A stretch of 23,641 bases of DNA from Patescibacteria group bacterium AH-259-L07. GTDB lineage: Bacteria; Patescibacteriota; Patescibacteriia; UBA2591; UBA6264. Of the stretch, positions 15,256 through 23,281 are shown one piece after another. The stretch covers positions 1-23,641 of the forward strand of contig JALLOP010000010.1 in NCBI GenBank assembly GCA_027718005.1. The letters run 5' to 3'. The notes beneath the pieces are model-generated. The model was given only the letters and a program-made list of their open reading frames with translations. It was not told the DNA's origin and did no database searches. Each line of letters starts with the position of its first letter. Position 1 is the stretch's first letter. A program made the translations under genes and the position numbers.

Positions 15256-16985
15256 ACAACTTCTTGTTGATAGCACTTTTCACAATAGACAATTTCTTTT
15301 CTTTTTGGTGCATATGATGTTTCAAATCCATTGGGACAATGATTAGTGCCATGAAAATGTTTGATCGTATTTTGATACACTTTGTTGCCCGATTTCTCTC
15401 CAGCGCATTGGCAAGTTCTATGCCAGAGTCGGGATGGTGTTCGAAAATGAATCCGTTCAGCTTGCCGACAATAAAAGCATCGCCTTGGGATAGGAATCCT
15501 CATTTTCTTATAAAACATATATTCTTGCGGAACAATTTTAAAATTCCTTGCACACTGCTCACAAGAAAAAATCTCATTAATAATCTTCTCTTGCACTTCA
15601 TCGATGCTATCTGGAACATCTTGAAAACGAATAGTTTCTTTCCCTGTTGTAAACTGCAGCTTATCACGCCACCGGAGCCCGCGAGCAATCGTTTCTCGTT
15701 TGCGTAATGGATAATAATCTTGGGCAACTGTCTCGTTGTATCCAAAATGAGACAAAGAACCTGGGAAAAATTCACCCCATTCACCGGCATCCTTCATATG
15801 AGTAATCAATTTTTTACGAAAAATATTATATTCCTTTTTCGTATATTGTTTATTTAAAATACAATATTCTCCTTTTTTAATTCCTGAACATCCAAATAAA
15901 TATTTGGATGAATGGCAATTTTCACAATATGTGATTTCAGAATTTTTCCATGAAAATATCGTAAAAAGATTCCGATATGAATGGTCTGGAGTAATACTTT
16001 CATAACATTGATTATGCTCTCCTCCAATTGAAATATCATAACTATCTTTCGGGCCATCGCCATTTTCAAAATACCGGCAATTCTCACCTTTCCAAACGTT
16101 AAATGAATCTTTCATGTTTTTACAATGCAACATATCATTCCCTGTACAATTAACACAATGCCATAGATTCGCAAATCTCCGCGGATATTGTTGTATCATG
16201 TTCTCAAATTCCTGCTTGGCACGCTGGACGCCGGTCCATGCGTGGAGTCTATAATCCGCAATAATTTTCTCGTACTCTTCCTTTGTATACTGTTTGTTTT
16301 TAAAACAATACTGTTTATGTCTCAATCCAAATGACATAAAACAATTTGAACAACCCCGACAGTCATAACAAAATGCACAATCTACCAACGCGGTAGACCA
16401 ATAAATATTTCGGCAATGATAACATTTATTAATAAAAATACTGTCATATACAAATTGACAAGCGCCTGCTACCGTCTCGGTATCCATAATATCTTTTCCC
16501 TGCGCGCCATATCTACTATACAGACAATTCTCCATTTTCCATGCAATAAAAAGCATATAACAATTCTTTGAAAATGCTACATCTTGTGTGTACTCGCAAT
16601 TCACACTTGCAATATCGTTATCATTTATAAGAGCAAGCGCAGGAACCGCATTTTGAAGACCCCTAAATTGTTCAAAAAACGGTTTTGAAAAATCTATATC
16701 CTTTCCATAGTCGCGCGCATCCCACTTATCTGACCACCAACACTTGTTACAATATATTGTCATGGGAGAATCTGGTGCAAAGATAGAAACAATAGATTTT
16801 CCACATAAACCACAAGTGTGGTGATATAAATGTATATCGTTTCGCCACGATAATCTCCGTTGTCTTCTACATTCTGGACAAAAGGTCGGCGCTGGCACTT
16901 TGATTTTTTTGTAAAATGTAAAATCATCCGGTTCAATTACGAACTTTTGTTTACAGTTTTGACATGTTTTGGTTTCAGATTTCAT
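15252..16985 (-). CDS. Zinc-ribbon/solenoid array protein, copy 10
   Basis: The protein has 577 residues and starts MKSETKTCQNC. Ribbon 1 is C8, C11, C36, C39 and ribbon 2 is C58, C61, C79, C82. The first solenoid half ends in a variant motif (CSNCFMSFGLRHK), the second in YLFGCSGIKKGEYC. Ribbon 3 is short and complete (CEQC ... RRCFYCRQ). The fourth cluster is complete, with HCPNGFET instead of HCPNEFET. It begins 4 bases after the TAA of copy 11 (TAATTTTATG) and ends overlapping the ATG of copy 9. No palindrome or stub lies on either side, so copies 9-11 look like an undisturbed stretch of the ancestral array. Function unknown. Confidence 0.9.
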   Translation of the reverse strand: MKSETKTCQNCKQKFVIEPDDFTFYKKIKVPAPTFCPECRRQRRLSWRNDIHLYHHTCGLCGKSIVSIFAPDSPMTIYCNKCWWSDKWDARDYGKDIDFSKPFFEQFRGLQNAVPALALINDNDIASVNCEYTQDVAFSKNCYMLFIAWKMENCLYSRYGAQGKDIMDTETVAGACQFVYDSIFINKCYHCRNIYWSTALVDCAFCYDCRGCSNCFMSFGLRHKQYCFKNKQYTKEEYEKIIADYRLHAWTGVQRAKQEFENMIQQYPRRFANLWHCVNCTGNDMLHCKNMKDSFNVWKGENCRYFENGDGPKDSYDISIGGEHNQCYESITPDHSYRNLFTIFSWKNSEITYCENCHSSKYLFGCSGIKKGEYCILNKQYTKKEYNIFRKKLITHMKDAGEWGEFFPGSLSHFGYNETVAQDYYPLRKRETIARGLRWRDKLQFTTGKETIRFQDVPDSIDEVQEKIINEIFSCEQCARNFKIVPQEYMFYKKMRIPIPRRCFYCRQAERIHFRTPSRLWHRTCQCAGEKSGNKVYQNTIKHFHGTNHCPNGFETSYAPKRKEIVYCEKCYQQEVV

Positions 16986-16989
16986 AAAA

Positions 16990-18717
16990 TTAAACTATTT
17001 CACTTTGATAACATTTTTCGCAATACACGATTTCTTTTCTCTCTGGCGCATACGTGGTTTCAAATTCGTGGGGACAATGGTCTTTGCTGTGGAAATGTTT
17101 TGTGGTATTTTGATACACTTTGTTGCCCGATTTCTCTCCGGAACACTGGCATTTTCGGTGCCAAAGCTTTCTCGGCTTCATCTGATTCCAGCGTCTGTGA
17201 TCTCGCTCTTGTGGTGAAAACTTTGGAAGTGGCAGGTTGTACTTTTTTAAGAATTTATATTCTTCTGGATGAATTCTATAAAAACGTCCGGTGGCTTCGC
17301 ATTTAAAAATTTCTTTACACACCGACTCGTTAGTGTCAGAAATACTGTCAGGCAATGTGAAGGTCTCTCTTTCAATGCCGTATTTATCTTTAATACTAAC
17401 TTCTGGCAGCCATTTCCAACCACGTGCTAATACTTCCTCTTTTGTGAGCGGATAGAACTCATATGCATACGTGTGGTTATATCCATGTGGTGACATCTCG
17501 ACCGGAAAATACTCTCCCCATTCTCTTGTTTTTCTCATATGTTCAATGATCTTTTCTCTGAGCTTAAGGTATGCTTCTTTGTCATACTGTTTATTTAAGA
17601 TGCAATAATTTTTCTTCCGCAGTGCGCAGCAACCGAATAAATCTTGGCTATTATGACACTCGTCTGCATACGTAATATTTGATGAGAACCAGCAAAAATG
17701 GCAAAAGAGATATCGTTGTCCTTCGGGCCCGATATTCGTCGAATCATAGCTTAGCTCACAACTGTAGATGTGTACGTCCATAGAATCTTTAGAGTCATAT
17801 ATATCTGTACAATATTTACAGTTAATACAATTATTGATTGAGTAGCTACTCTTGCAGTTCTTGCAGTTTGTCAGGAAGTTTCCTGTTGAGTTATGGGCGT
17901 TTACCGAAACCATGTATTTCGTAAGTGACCGCTCTTTGAGCGCTTGAAATTCTTTGAGTGCCTTCTGGAGTATAACATAACTTCCAGTAAATATTTCCTG
18001 TTTCTTTTTTGCAATCTCATCCGGAGTTGCGGGTTTATTAAACAAATGATTCTTAGCATTTCTCAGGTTTATACAAAACAGAGAATTTGAGCATCCGTAA
18101 CAATTCGCAAGAAAAGCCGAATCATTGCATCCATGTGAGTTAAATGCAAAGAACGTATTATAACAGTTCTCACATTTTACAAGCTCATAACCAATCTCAC
18201 ACTTATGGGTGTAATGGCAGTCGACACAACTCTTAGATTTCTGAATGCCGTAGCCGTAATAACAGTCTTCTGAATAATCGATCTCATCTGCCATATAACA
18301 ATTTTTATTCTTATGAGCACTGATGATATAGTCACAATTCTTGTTCATCTGTGTATTGCTCATGTGCTTTGGAACATCGTGATACAACTCGTCGAATTGT
18401 TCGAAGAATTGTCGAGAGAAGTCAAAATCTCGCCCATACTCAAGCGGGTCCCAATCGTCTGACCACCAGCAACTGCCGCAGTAGAACGTGTACCCTGTAA
18501 TGTCAGGATGCCACATTGAAATTGCGCTCTTCCCACACTTATCACACTTCCTAAGGAAGTAGCTTTTGTCACGATGTGCTAGCCGACGTTGTAGACGGCA
18601 TTCAGGACAAAATGCTGGCGGCGGAACGTTAATTTTTTTGTAAAAATCAAAATCATCCGGTTCAATAGTAAACTGATTTTTGCAGTTTTGACAGGTTTTT
18701 GTTTGTTGCTCAGACAT
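16990..18717 (-). CDS. Zinc-ribbon/solenoid array protein, copy 11 (third ribbon lost)
   Basis: The protein has 575 residues. Ribbons 1 (C9, C12, C37, C40) and 2 (C58, C61, C80, C83) are intact. The first half motif is altered (CSNSLFCINLRNAKN) and the second reads DLFGCCALRKKNYC. The third ribbon has kept its fold-type sequence but lost three ligands: CEATG in place of CxxC and KFSPQERDH in place of RLCPNCRH. The fourth cluster is intact (CQCSG, HFH, HC, CEKC). The gene is the first array member after the second DUF3800/RNA module, and the upstream region carries four DnaA-box-like sites and a possible minus-strand -10 (TATAAT, 18842-18847). A 35-base tract near its end is identical to copy 10. 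Function unknown. Confidence 0.9.
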   Translation of the reverse strand: MSEQQTKTCQNCKNQFTIEPDDFDFYKKINVPPPAFCPECRLQRRLAHRDKSYFLRKCDKCGKSAISMWHPDITGYTFYCGSCWWSDDWDPLEYGRDFDFSRQFFEQFDELYHDVPKHMSNTQMNKNCDYIISAHKNKNCYMADEIDYSEDCYYGYGIQKSKSCVDCHYTHKCEIGYELVKCENCYNTFFAFNSHGCNDSAFLANCYGCSNSLFCINLRNAKNHLFNKPATPDEIAKKKQEIFTGSYVILQKALKEFQALKERSLTKYMVSVNAHNSTGNFLTNCKNCKSSYSINNCINCKYCTDIYDSKDSMDVHIYSCELSYDSTNIGPEGQRYLFCHFCWFSSNITYADECHNSQDLFGCCALRKKNYCILNKQYDKEAYLKLREKIIEHMRKTREWGEYFPVEMSPHGYNHTYAYEFYPLTKEEVLARGWKWLPEVSIKDKYGIERETFTLPDSISDTNESVCKEIFKCEATGRFYRIHPEEYKFLKKYNLPLPKFSPQERDHRRWNQMKPRKLWHRKCQCSGEKSGNKVYQNTTKHFHSKDHCPHEFETTYAPERKEIVYCEKCYQSEIV

Positions 18718-18765
18718 AAATCTCTAAATTATCTTTTCTTGGGCGTCTATAACTTCTATCATGAC

Positions 18766-18817
18766 TGTGGATAACTGTGGATAAAGTTCTGTGGATAAAG
18801 TTCTGTGGATAAAGTTC
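18766..18817. promoter_or_regulatory. Cluster of four DnaA-box-like sites with 14-bp tandem repeats
   Basis: TGTGGATAA occurs at 18766, 18776, 18790 and 18804, all in one orientation. The last three belong to perfect tandem copies of TGTGGATAAAGTTC (18776-18817). The first is spaced 10 bp from the second. The sequence is the complement of the perfect DnaA box TTATCCACA. The cluster abuts the -35 of RNA 2 and lies in the 5' leader of copy 11 if that gene is transcribed from 18842. It could be a DnaA-controlled promoter, a DnaA-titration site or part of a replication origin. Confidence 0.75.
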
Positions 18818-18846
18818 TTGTCTTATTTTTAATTTTGTGCTATTAT
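18818..18846 (+). promoter_or_regulatory. Promoter of RNA 2, with an overlapping minus-strand -10
   Basis: TTGTCT (18818-18823), 17-base spacer, TATTAT (18841-18846) with TGC before it. The minus strand reads TATAAT over nearly the same bases, facing copy 11. It has the same TGC-TATTAT core as the promoter of RNA 1. Confidence 0.65.
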
Positions 18847-18851
18847 ATAAA

Positions 18852-18958
18852 TAAGCGGTAAGTCCCTTGTTAAGGGTTGCGGTGCTTCTCCACATCGTGG
18901 TTAATGAGCCGCAACAAAACAACTTAACAGGGCACGCTTCCCCGCAAGGGGATTTTTT
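18852..18958 (+). ncRNA. Structured RNA 2, tail-to-tail with DUF3800 gene
   Basis: About 107 bases between a promoter and a strong terminator. A 13-position outer stem (18862-18874 with 18923-18935) has 12 pairs. A 7-bp stem GTTGCGG/CCGCAAC (18876-18882, 18909-18915) follows, with an unpaired AAAACAA on its 3' side, and the tip is CCAC-ATC-GTGG (18890-18900). No good reading frame. The 3' end lies 3 bases from the stop of the convergent DUF3800 gene. Position relative to DUF3800 matches RNA 1, though the sequences are not evidently alike. DUF3800-associated RNA motifs are known from my memory of comparative surveys; class assignment needs a covariance search. Confidence 0.72.
18940..18958 (+). 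terminator. Intrinsic terminator of RNA 2
   Basis: CCCC-GCAA-GGGG (18940-18951) followed by A and T6 on the plus strand. On the minus strand the hairpin lacks a T-run, so it serves the RNA rather than the DUF3800 gene. Confidence 0.88.
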
Positions 18959-18960
18959 AT

Positions 18961-19611
18961 TTATAAGTATTGTTTATCTAAAGCTATTTTGCGCTTAAAA
19001 ATTTTATACCACTCATCGTCCTTTAATTCATATTTTCTATGAATACCCCACGCGAACATATCAACTGCTTGCAATCCTCCTATCTTTTTTGAATCTTCAT
19101 GATAAATATCAAAGGGGATGTTCGAATTAACTCTGCCTTTTAATTGACGAATGATATATCTATCAAATTCCTTTATGCCTCTTTTTCCTTTTGATTCATC
19201 TATGGCTAAAATAATTCTTACTTTATATGCTTTCTCAAAAGGGATATGATCAAGAACTTGGCGTGCTATAAAATTGTATACTCTTGATTTATCTTTTGCT
19301 AACCTTTTATAAACACGGAGCTTATTTAATGTTACAGAATAAAGTGCGAATTCAATATCATCTATTCTGTTATAAAAATATTGTTTGATAGACAGATCTG
19401 TTCCTTCTCCCTTCAACTCTTCTATTAAACGTCTTCTTTTTGGCGGTGGATTTAATTTTCTTCTCAAGGTTACTTTAACTGCTTTGGATAATTTTCTGTT
19501 ATTTTCAATCCCCTGCAATGCTAAAATTGCTACGGTAAAAAACTTTGATGGTTTTTTATTAACAAAGTCAAAGCCTAAGTCGCCAGATTCGTCTAAATAT
19601 AAATACCACAT
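18961..19611 (-). CDS. DUF3800 family protein 2
   Basis: The protein has 216 residues. Signatures: LDESGD at 6-11, IDESKG at 137-142, and a strongly family-like C-terminal block HEDSKKIGGLQAVDMFAWGI at 171-190 with the conserved QAVD acidic residue. It is rich in Lys/Arg around residues 45-62, compatible with nucleic-acid contact (inference). It begins 22 bases after the TAG of copy 13 and ends against the terminator of a plus-strand structured RNA. Sequence outside the motifs differs widely from DUF3800 protein 1. Enzymatic role unproven; the acidic motifs suggest a metal-dependent nuclease-like fold. Confidence 0.9.
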   Translation of the reverse strand: MWYLYLDESGDLGFDFVNKKPSKFFTVAILALQGIENNRKLSKAVKVTLRRKLNPPPKRRRLIEELKGEGTDLSIKQYFYNRIDDIEFALYSVTLNKLRVYKRLAKDKSRVYNFIARQVLDHIPFEKAYKVRIILAIDESKGKRGIKEFDRYIIRQLKGRVNSNIPFDIYHEDSKKIGGLQAVDMFAWGIHRKYELKDDEWYKIFKRKIALDKQYL

Positions 19612-19633
19612 AAAAATAAGTTATAACGCATAA

Positions 19634-21409
19634 CTATACTACCTCAGATTGATAACATTTTTCGCAGTACACAATCTCCTTACGTTCTGGTGCATATGTG
19701 GTTTCAAATTCATTCGGACAATGGTCAGTGCCGTGGAAATGTTTGATCGTATTTTGATACACTTTGTTGTCCGATTTCTCACCTGCACATTGACATGTGC
19801 GGTGCCAGAGCTTTAAAGGATTACGTTGTTTTAAACGTTGATAGTGACGACAATTTGAACACAGGCGTGGTAAGGGTAAATTCATCTTGCGATAAAACTG
19901 TAATTCATCTGGAATGACCTTAAACGCCGTGGTACATTGCTCATTACATTTCCCATTATGAGCGCAGCCAATTATTTGTTTTAAAATATCATCTTTCATG
20001 TCTTTGATGTGATCGGGTAAATCTTCTGACTTAATAGTAATCTCATAATCTCGTTTTTCTAGATCTTTCCATGTATATCCCTGTTCTATGGCTTGCTCTT
20101 TGGTTAGGGGAAAATATTCCTGCGCAATGGTTTCATTATAAGTAAAGGGACTTAATTCAGGAGGAAAGAATTCTCCATATTTGTAGATCTTACCCTTTTT
20201 ATCAACGTACGGCATATCATTCATATGCTGGATGATCTTGGGAATAAGTGTTTCATATTCTTTTTTCGTGTACTGTTTATTTAAAATACAGTACTCTTTA
20301 TTGCGAAGACTGACACAGCCAAAGCAATTATTGCATGAGTGACAGTTGTCACAATATAACAGATTGTGAGAGCCGCGGCAAAATATGGTAAAGAGACATT
20401 TATGAGCGGGCAATCCTACGCTCGTCGATTCATAACAAAGCTCTGTCACATCAAAAAAACAAATATCGTAAGATTCCTTAGCGCCCAATCCTTCCTGGAG
20501 ATATGCACAGTTCTCGGAATTGTACACATCGAAACCTTTTTTAATGTTATTTGAATAAAAGATGAAATCGCCGCTCACATTGTTGCAGGATATGAAATTG
20601 TTTGACTTTCTTATTGGAAATTTTTGTTTTAATTTTTTAAATTTCTCAATTGCCTCCTGATGTTTTTTATGACTTCCTAAAATCTCATCCATTGCCTGAT
20701 GATATTCTTTCTTAGAACACAAGTGATTAAATATATAGTAAGACTTATTTCTAAGGCCTACACAAAAAATACAATTACTGCAATCTTTACAATCAATGAG
20801 AAAAATTGAATCCATACAATTTTTACACTCCTGAGAATAGCGCATATTGTAACACATTTGACAGTCAATACATTCATAAAGAAATTCTGATTTTGAACAC
20901 CATAAACAGTCAGATATGTTTTTATTTCCTACCAATAAAAACCCATAAAAACTGTCTTCATTACGGTTTGATGACGTTACAAGATAACAATTCTTATTTT
21001 CGTCAGCAAAATTACAATATTTGGAATGAACTGCTTTATTATTTACTAAAGGAGGTCTGGGTACTTTACGTTGCAAGTCACGAAATTGTTCAAAAAATGA
21101 CAGACTAAAATCATATTCTTGTCCATAGCTCATCATATCCCAGTTATCACTCCACCAATATTTTGTATCGTATACCATTGCCTCTTTATCTGGTGCATAC
21201 ATAGATATAACATACTCACTATGCCCTGGTGCATTGCATTTTCGTTTATATAACGTGCGTTCGTTGCGCCACAAAAATCTTCGTACCAATCTACAGTCCT
21301 GACACCACGTCGGAGGCGGTACCTTAACTTTTTTATAAAAATCAAAGTCTTCGGGTTCGATTGTAAACTGTTGCTCACAATTTTGGCAGGTTTTAGTTTG
21401 TTGTTTCAT
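19634..21409 (-). CDS. Zinc-ribbon/solenoid array protein, copy 13
   Basis: The protein has 591 residues from ATG 21409. An ATG twelve codons upstream is rejected, because it reads a leftover C terminus out of frame. Ribbon 1 is C8, C11, C36, C39 (CQDC). The second ribbon is degenerate (CNAPGHSE, VYDTK). Halves end CSNCIFCVGLRNK and NNCFGCVSLRNK. The long third ribbon (GCAHNGKCNEQC ... RLCSNCRH) and the fourth cluster (CQCAG, HFH, HC, CEKC) are intact. A 50-base tract over the WHRTCQCAGEKSD codons is identical to copy 14. Upstream is a C-terminal stub ending TAATTTTATG, the same gene spacing as between copies 11 and 10. Function unknown. Confidence 0.9.
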   Translation of the reverse strand: MKQQTKTCQNCEQQFTIEPEDFDFYKKVKVPPPTWCQDCRLVRRFLWRNERTLYKRKCNAPGHSEYVISMYAPDKEAMVYDTKYWWSDNWDMMSYGQEYDFSLSFFEQFRDLQRKVPRPPLVNNKAVHSKYCNFADENKNCYLVTSSNRNEDSFYGFLLVGNKNISDCLWCSKSEFLYECIDCQMCYNMRYSQECKNCMDSIFLIDCKDCSNCIFCVGLRNKSYYIFNHLCSKKEYHQAMDEILGSHKKHQEAIEKFKKLKQKFPIRKSNNFISCNNVSGDFIFYSNNIKKGFDVYNSENCAYLQEGLGAKESYDICFFDVTELCYESTSVGLPAHKCLFTIFCRGSHNLLYCDNCHSCNNCFGCVSLRNKEYCILNKQYTKKEYETLIPKIIQHMNDMPYVDKKGKIYKYGEFFPPELSPFTYNETIAQEYFPLTKEQAIEQGYTWKDLEKRDYEITIKSEDLPDHIKDMKDDILKQIIGCAHNGKCNEQCTTAFKVIPDELQFYRKMNLPLPRLCSNCRHYQRLKQRNPLKLWHRTCQCAGEKSDNKVYQNTIKHFHGTDHCPNEFETTYAPERKEIVYCEKCYQSEVV

Positions 21410-21413
21410 AAAA

Positions 21414-21443
21414 TTAAACGACTTCAGATTGATAACACTTCTC
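21414..21443 (-). pseudogene. C-terminal stub of a lost paralogue (EKCYQSEVV-stop)
   Basis: Starting just after the palindrome, the minus strand encodes E-K-C-Y-Q-S-E-V-V-TAA, then TTTT and the ATG of copy 13. It encodes the same residues as the real end of copy 14 but with different codons (for example TGTTATCAATCT against TGCTACCAGTCC). It therefore came from another paralogue and is not a simple duplication of its neighbour. Confidence 0.82.
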
Positions 21444-21452
21444 ACCCCTCAT

Positions 21453-21480
21453 CCCTCACCCAATTACCATTGGGTGAGGG
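21453..21480. repeat. Palindrome, CCCTCACCC type
   Basis: Perfect 12-bp arms (CCCTCACCCAAT) around TACC, 9 bases after the TAA of copy 14 and followed by a C-terminal stub. The last codons, stop and spacer of copy 14 (21482-21514) are identical over 33 bases to those of copy 5 (7059-7091), which is followed by a palindrome of the same type. No U-run on the minus strand. Confidence 0.87.
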
Positions 21481-21489
21481 ACTATTTCT

Positions 21490-23274
21490 TTACACCACCT
21501 CGGACTGGTAGCATTTCTCGCAATAGATGATCTCTGGCATATCTGGCGCATACGTGGTTTCGAATTCACGGGGACAGTGTTTTTCTTTGTGCAAATGCTC
21601 TACGGTATTTTTATATACCCCATTATCTGATTTCTCACCTGCACATTGACATGTGCGGTGCCAGAGCTTTAAAGGATTGCGCTGTTTTAGACGCTGGTAG
21701 TGACGGCAATTCGGGCATAATCGTGGCAAAGAAAGATTCATTTTTCGATAAAATTGGAGTTCATCAGGAATAATCTTAAATGCAGTAGTGCATTGCTCAT
21801 TGCATTTGCCTTGATGCTCACACCCAATGACTTGTTTTAAAATATCATCCTTTACGTCCTTTATATGATCAGACAACTTCTCTGGTTTTATGGTAATCTT
21901 GTAATCTCTTTGCTCTGAGTCTTTCCACACATAACCTTGCTCAAGTGCCTGCTGTTTTGTCAAAGGAAAATATTCCTGCGCAATGGTTTCGTTATAGGCA
22001 AAAGGGCTAAATTCTGGAGGGAAAAATTCACCATATTTATAAATTCTATCTTTTTTATCCGTGTAGGGCATCTGGCTCATATGCTGGATGATCTGGGGAA
22101 CTAATTTCTCATATTCTTCTTTAGAGTATTGCTTGTTTAAAATGCAATATTGTTTATCTCTAAGACCTACACAGCCAAAACAATTTGAACAGCTATGACA
22201 ATTATAGGAATACTGAATATTGTCACCTGTCCAGATCTTTTTTGAAAACAATATATTTCTACAAACTCGAATACTTATAAAGTCGTAGCAGAAATCGCCC
22301 CTGCTCAACGCAAAGCCAGAGTGGCAATTTTTAGATACAGGACCGTAAGGATCAACAATATATGAACAGTCTTCAAGACCATCTCCGATGCTATCAAAGC
22401 ACGCTTTACAATTCTTGGAATTACTAATATTATCTCCGGTAACATTAGTACTCTTATATATCCGCGCATATTTCATAGGAAATCGTAAGAGGAGTTCATT
22501 ACATTTTTCTTTCATCCTATTAATTTTTTTAAAACTACCCAGATCAAATTCTTTAATTTTTGAAAAATACTCCTCTTTGGTATAGGGTTGATTGAAAATA
22601 TGATACGACTTATTTCGCAATCCTATACAACCAAAACAATGAGAACATCCAACACAATCCCACAGAAGTGAAGAATCAGCACAATCCTCAGAAAAATAAA
22701 TCCACTTTGACCGATAACAACGATCAGAAAATACCACTTCATAGCAGAGTTCGTTTCTCAGTACGTAATACAGGTCAAGAGAATCTGTACAATAATCAAT
22801 ATCTACTCCATAAGCACAATTCTCAGTCTTAATGGCTGCGAATAAAAGATAGCAATTCTTTATATCCAAAACCGAATTGCAAAAATCTGAATTTACTGAG
22901 TTTGTGCTTACCAAATTCGGCCATGGAACGTTTTGTATAAGTTCTTTTATTTGTGAAAAAAAGGGTGTAGAAAAATCATACTCCTTACCGTACTTCATTG
23001 GGTCCCACTTATCAGACCACCAATACTTTTGGTCATATACTTCCACTGGTTTTTCAGATGAATACATAGCAACTAAATCTTCACTATGGCCAGGAGCATC
23101 ACACCTTCTCTTATATAATGTCCTTTCATTTCTAAATGCATATTTCCTTTGAAGTTGACAAAGGGAACAAAAAGTTGGCGCAGGAACTTTCATTTTCTCA
23201 TAAAAATCAAAGTCTTCGGGTTCAATGGTGAATTGATTTTTACAATTCTGGCATTGTTTAGTTTCTTGTTTCAT
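21490..23274 (-). CDS. Zinc-ribbon/solenoid array protein, copy 14
   Basis: The protein has 594 residues. Ribbon 1 is C8, C11, C36, C39 (CSLC). Ribbon 2 is degenerate (C58 only; DAPGHSE, VYDQK). The first half ends CSHCFGCIGLRNK (208-220) and the second CSNCFGCVGLRDK (362-374), 152 residues apart. SPFAYNET is at 423-430. The long third ribbon has C485, C491, C495, C520, C523. The fourth cluster is C542, C544, H560, H562, H566, C567, C585, C588. It starts 7 bases after the stop of the partial gene upstream, with no stub there. The 3' side has a palindrome and a stub. Identical tracts with copies 9 and 13 make it a mosaic. Function unknown. Confidence 0.9.
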   Translation of the reverse strand: MKQETKQCQNCKNQFTIEPEDFDFYEKMKVPAPTFCSLCQLQRKYAFRNERTLYKRRCDAPGHSEDLVAMYSSEKPVEVYDQKYWWSDKWDPMKYGKEYDFSTPFFSQIKELIQNVPWPNLVSTNSVNSDFCNSVLDIKNCYLLFAAIKTENCAYGVDIDYCTDSLDLYYVLRNELCYEVVFSDRCYRSKWIYFSEDCADSSLLWDCVGCSHCFGCIGLRNKSYHIFNQPYTKEEYFSKIKEFDLGSFKKINRMKEKCNELLLRFPMKYARIYKSTNVTGDNISNSKNCKACFDSIGDGLEDCSYIVDPYGPVSKNCHSGFALSRGDFCYDFISIRVCRNILFSKKIWTGDNIQYSYNCHSCSNCFGCVGLRDKQYCILNKQYSKEEYEKLVPQIIQHMSQMPYTDKKDRIYKYGEFFPPEFSPFAYNETIAQEYFPLTKQQALEQGYVWKDSEQRDYKITIKPEKLSDHIKDVKDDILKQVIGCEHQGKCNEQCTTAFKIIPDELQFYRKMNLSLPRLCPNCRHYQRLKQRNPLKLWHRTCQCAGEKSDNGVYKNTVEHLHKEKHCPREFETTYAPDMPEIIYCEKCYQSEVV

Positions 23275-23281
23275 AATCCAA

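Noticed and set aside
18766..18817. Calling the DnaA-box cluster oriC
   Set aside because: No dnaA, dnaN or typical origin neighbours are in the window and no skew data are available, so only the sites themselves are reported.
18710..18922. 70-codon minus-strand frame over the DnaA-box and RNA region
   Set aside because: The frame is explained by the repeats and by the antisense of the structured RNA; no family resemblance and composition is not protein-like.
21410..21445. Upstream ATG giving copy 13 twelve extra residues
   Set aside because: It reads the EKCYQSEVV stub out of frame; MKQQTKTCQNC is the family start.
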